DNA of 64,000 bases from Spirosoma utsteinense (GTDB lineage: Bacteria; Bacteroidota; Bacteroidia; Cytophagales; Spirosomataceae): positions 1-64,000 of the forward strand of contig NZ_VFIA01000028.1 in the NCBI RefSeq assembly GCF_014282275.1, written 5' to 3'. The position numbers were made by a program, and so were the translations under genes. The stretch's first letter is position 1. Each line of letters starts with the position of its first letter. Below the pieces are notes generated by a model. The model did not search any database and was not told where the DNA came from. It saw only the letters and a list, made by a program, of their open reading frames with translations. Below, in pieces: positions 53,701 to 62,052 of this stretch.

Positions 53701-54708
53701 ATGAAAAACAACCTGCTCTCATTTTTGCTCTTCCTGGCCTGCGCCACGGCTACCCAACTCCTCAGTCAGCGCGTCGCAGCCCAAACCACGGCAGCTGCGT
53801 CGACGGGCATGACGCTTGATCAACTAAAAGCCATCAAGGCCATTAAAATTGCCAACCTCGATAAAGATACCTATTTAAAATCGGGGGCATTCATCCTGGA
53901 TCGCTACGAAGAACGGCCAGCCTATGTCTTCAATTACACCGATGGCATTACCCGCAAAATCTATCTGTACAAGATTTTTTCGGCTGCCGACACCAAAGAC
54001 CTTGGCTTGCTGGCCGTTTACCAGAACGGCAAAACCAATGAGGTGAAGCCATTTGTCATTCCCGGCGCATCGGCCGAGCGGACAGCCTGGGATGCCTACA
54101 TCGACGACCTTAAGTATGTTGGGGAGAAAGAACCCGGTCTGATGTCGACGCTGACGTTCGTACTGTCGCGTGAGATGGCGGGTCTGCTGGAAGGCGGTGG
54201 CGGAAAAACGGAAGAAGGCGGTGGCAAGAAAAAAGAAGAGTATAACTTTTGCTTCGCCCCTGACGCGCCTGTGACCCTGGCAGATGGATCGGCCAAGGCC
54301 ATCAGCGCAATCACTACCGGTGACGTGGTAATGGGTTACAACGCCCAAACCAGGAGCTTTGCACCCACCCGCGTTACCAACGTAGATACCCATCAGTCGA
54401 ATAGCTTTGCGCTAACGGCTGTGTGGCTGGCTCCTGCCAATGAAATAACGGCCAACGGACGTGGTACACTGGTCGCTCCCATTCAGGTTGAAGCCACGGC
54501 GAATCACCCGGTACTGACCGATGCCGGCCGGAAAGCCCTGGGCGACGTTCGGGCTGGCGAGTTGCTGTTCCGCTACGAAAATGGCAAAACGATTCCCTAC
54601 CGCGTCGTTCGCGCTGAACAGGCCGTTCGTTCGGTGAAGACGGTCTATAACCTGACCACCGAAGCGGGTGCTTACCTCGTTGGCGAAACCGTCGTGCTGG
54701 ACAAGTAA
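53701..54708 (+). CDS. Secreted protein with C-terminal Hint (Hedgehog/intein) domain
   Basis: 335 residues. Signal peptide (1-28), an uncharacterised domain (about 35-165, LDQLKAIKAIKIANLDKDTY), a Gly/Lys/Glu linker (GGGGKTEEGGGKKKEEYNF) and then a Hint domain from C184: CFAPDAPVTLADGSAKAISA, TTGDVVMGYN, and the block B T-x-x-H in EATANHPVL (T266, H269). It ends YLVGETVVLDK with no His-Asn terminus and no C-extein. So the module could cut before C184, as Hedgehog does, rather than splice. Alternative start at 53644 has no signal. Lies directly after the amine oxidase gene. Confidence 0.72.
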   Translation: MKNNLLSFLLFLACATATQLLSQRVAAQTTAAASTGMTLDQLKAIKAIKIANLDKDTYLKSGAFILDRYEERPAYVFNYTDGITRKIYLYKIFSAADTKDLGLLAVYQNGKTNEVKPFVIPGASAERTAWDAYIDDLKYVGEKEPGLMSTLTFVLSREMAGLLEGGGGKTEEGGGKKKEEYNFCFAPDAPVTLADGSAKAISAITTGDVVMGYNAQTRSFAPTRVTNVDTHQSNSFALTAVWLAPANEITANGRGTLVAPIQVEATANHPVLTDAGRKALGDVRAGELLFRYENGKTIPYRVVRAEQAVRSVKTVYNLTTEAGAYLVGETVVLDK

Positions 54709-54728
54709 ACGAATTACTCATTTCTTCC

Positions 54729-54768
54729 AATCACCCCACTCGTCGCTGATGAGTGGGGTGATTCTGTT
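54729..54768 (+). terminator. Rho-independent terminator after Hint gene
   Basis: aatcaccccactc (54729-54741) and gagtggggtgatt (54751-54763), then a T-rich stretch. Confidence 0.8.
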
Positions 54769-54974
54769 TTTAGCCCCATTGTTTATCAGGACATTTTCGT
54801 TAGTGTATTAAACTACGTGTGCTTTTCTGCTTCTAACATGAACGTGAATCCGGACGTACCAACGCCACCGACGCGCCACCAACGCACTATCGACTCGCTA
54901 CCGACGCTACGCTGTTGAGGCCCTGACGGGCCTGTAGTGGCTTCACTCTTTTTATACCAAAACCAACCGCGCTT

Positions 54975-56417
54975 ATGCCAATAGCCGACAAGCAGCAATC
55001 CATTCAGCATTTGTTCTGGCGGGCCGGGTTTGGCGCTACGCCAGCTGTGATCCAGCGTGAGAGCCACCGGCCTATTCGGAAAGTCGTGCATGACCTGCTA
55101 CACAGCCATGAAGCCTTTGCGCCCCTGGCCGTTGTCGATGGTGAGTCACCTGTTGACAGGCCCGTGCTCCGTAAGCTGGTACGGGAAGGAACAGTGGACC
55201 GGGTGATGCTGAGACAAAAAATCAAAGACGACACGGAGCATTTGCGAGATCTAAACGGACTCTGGATCGAACGAATGGCATCGGGACAGGACGCTCTCCG
55301 CGAAAAGATGGCCCTGTTCTGGCATGGTCACTTTGCCTGCCGGGTTCGTAATCCGGTTGCCATGCAGCATTACCTCAATACCATCCGACAGCACGCGCTG
55401 GGCCGGTTCGGCGATTTGCTTATGGGCGTATCGAAAGAACCAGCCATGTTACAATTCCTCAATAACCAGCAGAACCGAAAAAATGCCCCCAATGAAAACT
55501 TTGCCCGCGAGGTCATGGAGTTATTTACGCTGGGACGCGGCAACTATACGGAAAGCGACATTAAGCAGGCCGCCCGGGCCTTCACCGGCTGGGGGTTTAG
55601 CCCTGACGGTCAGTTCCTGTTCCGGGAAAATCAGCATGACGATGGCCCGAAAACCATTTTTGGCGAAACGGGTAACTTCGTCGGTGAAGACGTAATCCGG
55701 TTGCTGCTGGCGAAGAAACCAACCGCCCGGTTCGTGACGGAAAAACTCTACCGGTTTCTGGTCGATGATCAGGCTGGCAATTTGGCCACCAACCCCCGAA
55801 TCGACGCGCTGGCTGATCGTTTTTATAGCAGCGGCTACGACATTTCCGATCTGCTGGAGACCATCCTGACCGCCGACTGGTTCTACGAGCCAGCCTATAT
55901 TGGCAATCGGATCAAGTCGCCGGTAGAGCTACTGGCGGGTATGCAGCATACGCTGTCCATCACGTTCGAACAGAAACAGTCGGTGATGTTCATTCAGCGA
56001 ACCCTGGGCCAGGTGTTGTTATATCCGCCGAACGTGGCGGGTTGGCCGGGTGGCCGCAACTGGATCGACAGTTCGAGTTTACTGTTCCGGATGCAGTTGC
56101 CTAACATTTTGCTTCAGGCGGGTCAGGTCAACATCAAACCCAAGGAAGACGGCGACGTAAATACGGAACTGCTCGCTCGTCGGGGCAACCGACAGATGAG
56201 TGCTACCGTCTCCTGGACCACTTTTGAGCAGGCTTTCGACAACGTAAAAGCCGATAAGCTCCCCGACGCACTGGCGGCTTACCTGCTGCAACAACCGCTT
56301 GGTCCAGCCCAGCGGGCGCTGGTTCTGAAACGAGTGAAGCCCGAAAGCACGCATAGTGAACAGATTCGCAGTTTGACAGCCGCGATCATGGCCCTGCCCG
56401 AATACCAACTGTGCTGA
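54975..56417 (+). CDS. DUF1800 family protein
   Basis: 480 residues. Matches the DUF1800 pattern: QHLFWRAGFGATPA at the start, EKMALFWHGHFACRVRNPVA, LGRFGDLLMGVSKEPAMLQF, NENFAREVMELFTLGRGNYT, QAARAFTGWGF, and VAGWPGGRNWIDSS near the end. These are helix-rich, usually exported proteins encoded beside DUF1501 genes, as here (next gene 36 bp on). No typical signal peptide is visible. Biochemical role not established. Confidence 0.9.
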   Translation: MPIADKQQSIQHLFWRAGFGATPAVIQRESHRPIRKVVHDLLHSHEAFAPLAVVDGESPVDRPVLRKLVREGTVDRVMLRQKIKDDTEHLRDLNGLWIERMASGQDALREKMALFWHGHFACRVRNPVAMQHYLNTIRQHALGRFGDLLMGVSKEPAMLQFLNNQQNRKNAPNENFAREVMELFTLGRGNYTESDIKQAARAFTGWGFSPDGQFLFRENQHDDGPKTIFGETGNFVGEDVIRLLLAKKPTARFVTEKLYRFLVDDQAGNLATNPRIDALADRFYSSGYDISDLLETILTADWFYEPAYIGNRIKSPVELLAGMQHTLSITFEQKQSVMFIQRTLGQVLLYPPNVAGWPGGRNWIDSSSLLFRMQLPNILLQAGQVNIKPKEDGDVNTELLARRGNRQMSATVSWTTFEQAFDNVKADKLPDALAAYLLQQPLGPAQRALVLKRVKPESTHSEQIRSLTAAIMALPEYQLC

Positions 56418-56453
56418 CATTAACGGGTAGACGACCCTAAACATACCAAACGG

Positions 56454-57686
56454 ATGAAACGCAGAGACTTTTTAACGCAATCGGCGCTGACTACGGCAGG
56501 GACCATGCTCATCCCCCATTTCCTGAAAGCGTTCGAACTGAACCAACTGGGTGCCGCTCCGGCTTCGGGCAAGACACTGGTTATCGTCCAGCTGTCGGGC
56601 GGGAACGACGGGCTGAATACCGTAGTACCATTCCGCAATGACATCTATTACCGCGAGCGGCCCACCCTGGCCATCGCCCGCGACAAGGTGCTGGCTATCA
56701 ATGATGAAATTGGGTTCAATCCGGCGCTTGAATCGCTTAAATCGCTGTATGACGACGGACTGGTTACGGTTATCAACAACGTAGGCTACCCCAACCCCGA
56801 CCGGTCGCACTTCCGCTCGATGGATATCTGGCAAACCGCCAGCGACGCCGACCAGTACCTGCAAACGGGCTGGCTCGGCCGGTACCTGGACGCCAACTGT
56901 GCAGGTTCATCGTCGTGTCATCCCCACCTGGCAATTGAAGTCGATGATACGCTCAGCCTGGCTCTCAAAGGTAGTAGTGTCAATGGCCTGGCCGTCCTTG
57001 ACCCAAAGAAACTTTACAATCAAACCCGTAGCGGGCTGGTCGAAAACCTGGCCACGGTAAAGCCCGCTCATGCGCATGACAATGTCGGTTATCTGTATAA
57101 GACCCTGGCCGAAACGGTTTCCTCGGCCGAGTACGTATACGATAAATCGAAGCAGTCCGGCGCGGGGGCGGTCCATACTACCACCGGCACCTATCCCGCC
57201 AGCGAGTTAGGCAACCGGCTCAAAACGGTTTCGGAGTTGATCCAGTCGGGTGTGAGTACCAGTGTTTACTATATTTCTATCTCGGGATTCGACACACACA
57301 TCAACCAGCCCGGTCAGCAGGAACGGCTACTACGCCAATATGGCGATGCGGTCAAAGCGTTTATGGGCGACATGAAAGCCAGCAATCGCCTGAACGACGT
57401 GCTGTTGATGACATTTTCGGAATTTGGTCGGCGGGTGAAGCAGAACGCCAGCAATGGAACCGACCATGGCACGGCTAACAACGTATTTTTGGTTGGCGGG
57501 GGGTTGCCAACGGGTATGCAGCAACGTATCTTCAACGAAGCACCCAACCTCACCAATCTGGACGAAGGCGACCTGAAATACACCGTCGACTTCCGCAGTA
57601 TCTACGCGACGCTCCTACGCAACTGGCTCAAAACCGACGACGTAGCTATCCTTGGCCGCAAATTCGACACGCTGGGGCTCGTTTGA
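56454..57686 (+). CDS. DUF1501 family protein, Tat-exported
   Basis: 410 residues. MKRRDFLTQSALTTAGTMLI is a twin-arginine signal. The body follows DUF1501: VIVQLSGGNDGLNTVVPFRN, SHFRSMDIWQTAS, GFDTHINQPGQQERLLRQYG, LLMTFSEFGRRVKQNASNGT, DHGTANNVFLVGGG, all alkaline-phosphatase/sulfatase-like. Always paired with a DUF1800 gene in this phylum. It may be an exported hydrolase; substrate unknown. A long palindrome begins one base after its stop. Confidence 0.9.
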   Translation: MKRRDFLTQSALTTAGTMLIPHFLKAFELNQLGAAPASGKTLVIVQLSGGNDGLNTVVPFRNDIYYRERPTLAIARDKVLAINDEIGFNPALESLKSLYDDGLVTVINNVGYPNPDRSHFRSMDIWQTASDADQYLQTGWLGRYLDANCAGSSSCHPHLAIEVDDTLSLALKGSSVNGLAVLDPKKLYNQTRSGLVENLATVKPAHAHDNVGYLYKTLAETVSSAEYVYDKSKQSGAGAVHTTTGTYPASELGNRLKTVSELIQSGVSTSVYYISISGFDTHINQPGQQERLLRQYGDAVKAFMGDMKASNRLNDVLLMTFSEFGRRVKQNASNGTDHGTANNVFLVGGGLPTGMQQRIFNEAPNLTNLDEGDLKYTVDFRSIYATLLRNWLKTDDVAILGRKFDTLGLV

Positions 57687-57791
57687 TGCCCTGCCAGTGT
57701 TCCGCCAGGACCCTGATAGTGGCTGGTTTATGCATGTATGCGACGTAGTAAATAGCCACTACCAGGGACCTGGTGGACCACTGGCAGGGCA
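57687..57791. repeat. 105-nt imperfect palindrome
   Basis: Perfect outer arms tgccctgccagtg (57687-57699) and cactggcagggca (57779-57791), then further imperfect pairing (ccaggaccctgatagtggct against agccactaccagggacctgg). Possibly ends the DUF1501 transcript or is a REP-like unit. Confidence 0.6.
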
Positions 57792-57842
57792 TAGCGCCCC
57801 CGTTTCTTGCTTTTAGCAAAGAAACTATCGGATAAAAACAAA

Positions 57843-57905
57843 ATTATTGCCCCGTTCAGATTTTGCCTGTACTTTTGTTGCATCAAAAACCGTATGCATG
57901 CATAC
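57843..57905 (+). promoter_or_regulatory. Promoter and palindromic operator of beta-oxidation gene
   Basis: attattg (57843-57849) and tacttttg (57870-57877, a TAnnTTTG box) are spaced as a Bacteroidota promoter. Downstream is the perfect 14-bp palindrome gtatgcatgcatac (57892-57905), just after the expected start site and 18 bp before the thiolase ATG, where a repressor would block transcription. Confidence 0.55.
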
Positions 57906-57923
57906 TAATTTTCGACACAAGTC

Positions 57924-59132
57924 ATGGCCGAAGCATTCATTTATGACGCCGTCAGAACGCCCCGTGGACGAGGCAAAAGCGACGGTTCCCTGCACGACGT
58001 GCAGCCTATCCAACTCCTGACCAACGTACTGCGCGAACTCCGCGACCGGAATCAGATCGATACAAGCCTGATCGACGACGTGATTATGGGTTGCGTAACG
58101 CCTGTTGGCGAACAGGGTGCCGATATTGCCCGTACGGCCGCGCTTGAAGCGGGGTATGACGAATCGGTAGCCGGAGTACAGCTGAACCGGTTCTGCTCAT
58201 CAGGGTTGGAAGCCATCAACATGGCCGGGGCATACGTCATGTCGGGGCAGGTCGATGCCATCGTGGCCGGGGGCGTGGAGAGTATGTCGCGGGTGCCGAT
58301 GGGTGCCGACGGTGGTGCCCTGTTCATGAACCCCCAGATTGTAGCCCGGCACAATATCGTTCCGCAGGGCATTTCTGCTGATCTGATCGCTACCAAATAT
58401 GGTTACTCCCGCTCGGACGTGGATTCGTTCGCGGCTGAGTCATATCGCCGGGCCGTTGAAGCACAGGCTGCCAACCGGTTTGCCAGATCGCTGGTGCCCC
58501 ACAAGGATGAAATCGGGATTATGGTGCTGGACCGCGACGAAGGGGTACGCCCCGGCACGACAGCCGAGAGCCTGGGCAAACTGAAGCCCGCTTTCGAGGC
58601 CATGGGGCAGATGGGACTCGATGCCCTTGCCCTGCTCAAATATGCCGGTTTCGACAAGATCAACCACGTTCACCACGCGGGAAACTCCTCCCAGATTGTC
58701 GACGGAGCAGCCGCCGTCCTGATTGGCAGCAAAGCATTCGGCGAGATGTCAGGCATGAAACCCCGCGCCCGCATCAAGGCGTTCGCCATCGTCGGTTCGG
58801 AGCCAACCATCATGCTGACAGGTCCTATTCCGGCTACGCACAAAGTGCTGAAGCGGGCGGGCATGAGCATCAAAGACATTGATCTGTTTGAAGTAAACGA
58901 AGCGTTTGCGGCTGTACCGATGCTGTTCATGGACGAGTTTGGCGTCGATCACAGCCAGCTTAACGTCAACGGCGGTGCTATTGCCCTGGGCCACCCGCTG
59001 GGCGCTACGGGAGCCATTATTTCGGCCACGCTGATCGATGAACTGGAACGAACCGGCAAGCAATTCGGGCTGGCTTCGCTCTGCATCGGGGGCGGCATGG
59101 GGATCGCAACGATTTTCGAACGGGTTAATTGA
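57924..59132 (+). CDS. Thiolase (acetyl-CoA C-acyltransferase)
   Basis: 402 residues, full length. Nucleophile Cys C91 in [17 protein letters not shown], second active-site His in [17 protein letters not shown] and the final Cys in [11 protein letters not shown]. It carries out the last, CoA-dependent cleavage of 3-ketoacyl-CoA in fatty-acid beta-oxidation (or the reverse). The fused hydratase/dehydrogenase at 59802 is the partner enzyme. Promoter with operator upstream. Confidence 0.93.
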   Translation: MAEAFIYDAVRTPRGRGKSDGSLHDVQPIQLLTNVLRELRDRNQIDTSLIDDVIMGCVTPVGEQGADIARTAALEAGYDESVAGVQLNRFCSSGLEAINMAGAYVMSGQVDAIVAGGVESMSRVPMGADGGALFMNPQIVARHNIVPQGISADLIATKYGYSRSDVDSFAAESYRRAVEAQAANRFARSLVPHKDEIGIMVLDRDEGVRPGTTAESLGKLKPAFEAMGQMGLDALALLKYAGFDKINHVHHAGNSSQIVDGAAAVLIGSKAFGEMSGMKPRARIKAFAIVGSEPTIMLTGPIPATHKVLKRAGMSIKDIDLFEVNEAFAAVPMLFMDEFGVDHSQLNVNGGAIALGHPLGATGAIISATLIDELERTGKQFGLASLCIGGGMGIATIFERVN

Positions 59133-59279
59133 GACGCTATGTCGATGACCGAACGGATGAGTTGAATACGTTCACTGGGTCTAATGAACAGTTCATACGG
59201 ACTAGTTGACGTGGATTATGGCTAGCATTGAAAGTAGTCTGCTGATTGTCAGGTATTTGCTTGGAAGGTTAGCCCTGAT

Positions 59280-59428
59280 AGGGGTGGCCTGTTAATAGAA
59301 AAGAAAGCGTTTAGCTGAATCCAGCCCCGTTAGGGGCGACCGCTACAACCAATGGCCAACAACTCGGTCGCCCCTAACGGGGCTAGCTCATTTTTTCGAC
59401 CGTTCAGTTCTATTAACAGGCCACCCCT
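59280..59428. repeat. Doubly nested inverted repeat with gggcgacc core
   Basis: Outer perfect 21-bp arms (59280-59300 and 59408-59428, aggggtggcctgttaatagaa and complement) contain inner perfect 19-bp arms agccccgttaggggcgacc (59323-59341) and complement (59366-59384). It has no coding content and lies 33 bp from the end of the truncated PIN frame. Same core as repeats at 1.7 and 21.7 kb. Confidence 0.75.
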
Positions 59429-59461
59429 ACCGGGGTTGAACGCGGCAATCGTATCTACAAA

Positions 59462-59554
59462 TCAAATTATTGAGCAAGTGTTGTATAAATCGGGTTTCGT
59501 TTTCTTGTCCCACTCGATCAACACAGAACTGTCCAGAAATATTTTACTGCTCAT
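59462..59554 (-). pseudogene. Truncated PIN-domain toxin
   Basis: 30-codon frame starting MSSKIFLDSSVLIEWDKKTK, ending CSII and a stop. The first 15 residues match the N-terminal strand and first catalytic Asp of PIN-family VapC-like RNases (KIFLDSSVLIE). A full PIN domain is about 130 residues, so about 100 are missing. Its ATG overlaps the end of the small gene just upstream, as in toxin-antitoxin operons. Almost certainly a remnant. Confidence 0.6.
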
Positions 59555-59759
59555 AGACATTCAGTGTTTCCCAGTCGAAGTCTGGGTTTGTGTCAGGAAG
59601 TTGATTAAACAATTGCTGCGATACCTCAGCCAGCGATGTTCGTTCTTCATCCTGAACCAGTCGAAACTCGATGATAATCGTTTCGTTGCGCATCTCATCC
59701 GGTACGGTAAAAGTAATCTGGCCGTTTTCTTGCTTTTGAATGAGTCGGATGGCTGCCAT
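59544..59759 (-). CDS. Probable antitoxin of a PIN-type toxin pair
   Basis: 71 residues from ATG 59759 (the frame runs up to 59798). N-terminal strand-rich part MAAIRLIQKQENGQITFTVP and an acidic C-terminal tail FNQLPDTNPDFDWETLNVYE, as in small antitoxins. Its stop overlaps the start of the truncated PIN gene (59554) in the usual antitoxin-toxin order. With the toxin broken it is an orphan. It opposes the downstream beta-oxidation gene. No family could be named, so antitoxin is inferred from the partner. Confidence 0.5.
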   Translation of the reverse strand: MAAIRLIQKQENGQITFTVPDEMRNETIIIEFRLVQDEERTSLAEVSQQLFNQLPDTNPDFDWETLNVYEQ

Positions 59760-59801
59760 AAACAAGACGTTTTTTAGTAAAAAGACAAAAGATCTCAAGC
59801 A

Positions 59802-61997
59802 ATGATAAAGTACACAGTCGATAACAACGTGGCCGTTATCTCGTGGGCGATGACCTCATCGCCGATGAACGTCCTCAACGACGAATCCATTCCGGCCTTC
59901 GAAGAAGCCCTCCAGCGCGCTTTCGCCGATGAGTCGGTGAAAGGCTTGATCATCACATCCGAAAAGCCCGAATTCGTTGCTGGGGCCGATTTGAAGATGA
60001 TCCTGCGCAATAATGATAAAGACCCGGCCGAGATGCTGAAAGTGTCCTCGGAACTGAACCGGGTATTTCGCAGCATCGAAACGAGCGGTAAGCCAACGGT
60101 AGCTGCTATCAACGGCACAGCGCTGGGCGGTGGCTATGAAATATGCCTTGCCTGCCACTATCGGGTAGCCCTCAACAATCCTAAAACCCAGATCGGACTC
60201 GTTGAGGTAACCATTGGTCTGATACCGGGCGCGGGCGGTACCCAACGACTACCCCGCATGATCGGGATTCAGGCCGCACTGCCGCTGCTGGTGGAAGGGA
60301 AAAAGCTGGGCGTTCAGGAAGCCAAAAACATGGGCCTGATCGACGCCATTGCCGAAACCCCCGCCGACATGATGCAGCAGGCCCGCGACTTTATTGACGC
60401 TAACGGAACGTCCGCCCGGCCCAAACCCCTGAAACCGTGGGACGAGATTGACCGAAAGTCCGGCAAGATCGTTGGTAAGGACAATTTTAAAATCCCCGGT
60501 GGTGCTATCCAGAGCATAGTAGGCGCGCAGACATTTGGAGCGGGTACAGCCATGCTGATGGATAAAACTAAAGGCAACTACCCCGCCCCGCTCGAAATTA
60601 TGGGTGCGGTATACGAGGGCTTACAGGTCAACATCGATCGGGCGCTGGTGATCGAAGCGCGGCACTTCGTGAAAGTAGCGACCTCGAAAGTGGCCAAGAA
60701 CCTGATCGGCACCATGTTTCTGGGCATGAACGAAGCCAACAAAGGAGCCAGCCGTCCCAAAGACCAGCCCAAAACTGACGTCAGAAAAGTCGGAATTCTG
60801 GGCGCGGGTATGATGGGAGCGGGTATTGCCTACGTATCGGCGCAGGCGGGCATTGAGGTTGTGTTGAAAGACGTATCGGTCGAAGCCGCCGAAAAAGGAA
60901 AAGATTACACGCGGGGACTGCTGAAAAAAGGCGTCGACCGGGGTAAAGTTGACCCGCTCAAGGTCGACGGCATCCTAAACCTCATCAAACCCACCGCCGA
61001 CTATGCCGACATGCAGGGCTGCGACCTCATCATTGAAGCCGTCTTTGAGAAACAGGAACTGAAAGCAACGGTTACGAAGGAAGCTGAACCAATGCTGGCC
61101 AACAATAGCCATCCAGCCGGGAGCCATCCAGCCCGGGGCATCTTTGGCTCCAATACGTCTACCCTACCCATCAGCAGCCTGGCTGAAGCATCGGCGAATC
61201 CCGCCAATTTCATCGGTATTCACTTCTTCTCACCGGTCGACAAGATGATGCTGGTGGAAATCATCATGGGTAAACAAACCTCCGATTATGCGCTGGCGGT
61301 AGCGATGGACTACACCCGCAAGATCCGGAAAACGCCCATCGTCGTCAACGATTCGCGCGGGTTCTACACCTCCCGCTGTTTCGGAACCTACACGTCGGAA
61401 GGTATGGAACTGCTCAAAGACGGCGTTAGTCCGATTCTGATCGAGAATGGTGGCAAAGATGCCGGGATGCCGGTTGGTCCGCTGGCCGTTCACGATGAAG
61501 TAGCGCTCGATCTGAGCCTGAAAGTGATGAGCGAGTCGATTAAGGCAGGCGTCATGAGCGAAAACGAGCCAACCTACCAGATGGTAAAGAAATTCAACGA
61601 GATGGGTCGGATTGGGAAGAAAGCCAAAGCGGGTTTCTATGACTATCCGGAAGGCGGGCAAAAAACGTTATGGCCGGGTTTAGCCGAGTTGTTCCCCGTT
61701 TCAGAACAGCAGCCAACGCTCGATGAAGTGAAAACCCGTCTGTTGTATCGGCAGGCCATCGAAGCGGTCCGCTGCTTTGAAGAAGGCGTCGTCCGTACCA
61801 GACTCGACGGCGACCTTGGCTCCATTCTGGCGTGGGGCTTCCCGGCCTATACGGGTGGTGCGCTCTCATTCGTCGACTTCGTAGGCATCGACACGTTCGT
61901 CAAAACCCTCGATCGCCTGGCTGACCAGTACGGCGAACGTTTCCGTCCAACGGAGAAGCTACGCGAACGGGCGGGTGCGCAAGAGTTAGTCAGCTAA
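59802..61997 (+). CDS. Fused enoyl-CoA hydratase/3-hydroxyacyl-CoA dehydrogenase
   Basis: 731 residues, FadB/FadJ architecture. Crotonase domain (about 1-190) with FVAGADLKMI, NGTALGGGYEICLACHYRVA and the catalytic Glu region VEVTIGLIPGAGGTQRLPRM; NAD-binding domain from about 325 with VGILGAGMMGAGIAYVSAQA; catalytic His in FIGIHFFSPVDKMMLVEII; C-terminal repeat domain to 731. Residues near 436-445 contain SHPAGSHPARG before IFGSNTSTLP, produced by a 15-bp in-frame tandem duplication (61107-61136) not usual in the family. Works with the thiolase. Confidence 0.93.
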   Translation: MIKYTVDNNVAVISWAMTSSPMNVLNDESIPAFEEALQRAFADESVKGLIITSEKPEFVAGADLKMILRNNDKDPAEMLKVSSELNRVFRSIETSGKPTVAAINGTALGGGYEICLACHYRVALNNPKTQIGLVEVTIGLIPGAGGTQRLPRMIGIQAALPLLVEGKKLGVQEAKNMGLIDAIAETPADMMQQARDFIDANGTSARPKPLKPWDEIDRKSGKIVGKDNFKIPGGAIQSIVGAQTFGAGTAMLMDKTKGNYPAPLEIMGAVYEGLQVNIDRALVIEARHFVKVATSKVAKNLIGTMFLGMNEANKGASRPKDQPKTDVRKVGILGAGMMGAGIAYVSAQAGIEVVLKDVSVEAAEKGKDYTRGLLKKGVDRGKVDPLKVDGILNLIKPTADYADMQGCDLIIEAVFEKQELKATVTKEAEPMLANNSHPAGSHPARGIFGSNTSTLPISSLAEASANPANFIGIHFFSPVDKMMLVEIIMGKQTSDYALAVAMDYTRKIRKTPIVVNDSRGFYTSRCFGTYTSEGMELLKDGVSPILIENGGKDAGMPVGPLAVHDEVALDLSLKVMSESIKAGVMSENEPTYQMVKKFNEMGRIGKKAKAGFYDYPEGGQKTLWPGLAELFPVSEQQPTLDEVKTRLLYRQAIEAVRCFEEGVVRTRLDGDLGSILAWGFPAYTGGALSFVDFVGIDTFVKTLDRLADQYGERFRPTEKLRERAGAQELVS

Positions 61998-62024
61998 GTT
62001 AATCACGTTATTTTTTCTCTTGAA

Positions 62025-62050
62025 AGCCTGACGGAGCGCTCCGTCAGGCT
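62025..62050. terminator. Palindromic terminator between convergent genes
   Basis: agcctgacggagc and gctccgtcaggct pair perfectly (13 bp) directly after the stop at 61997 and before the convergent AraC gene; serves both strands. Confidence 0.75.
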
Positions 62051-62052
62051 TA

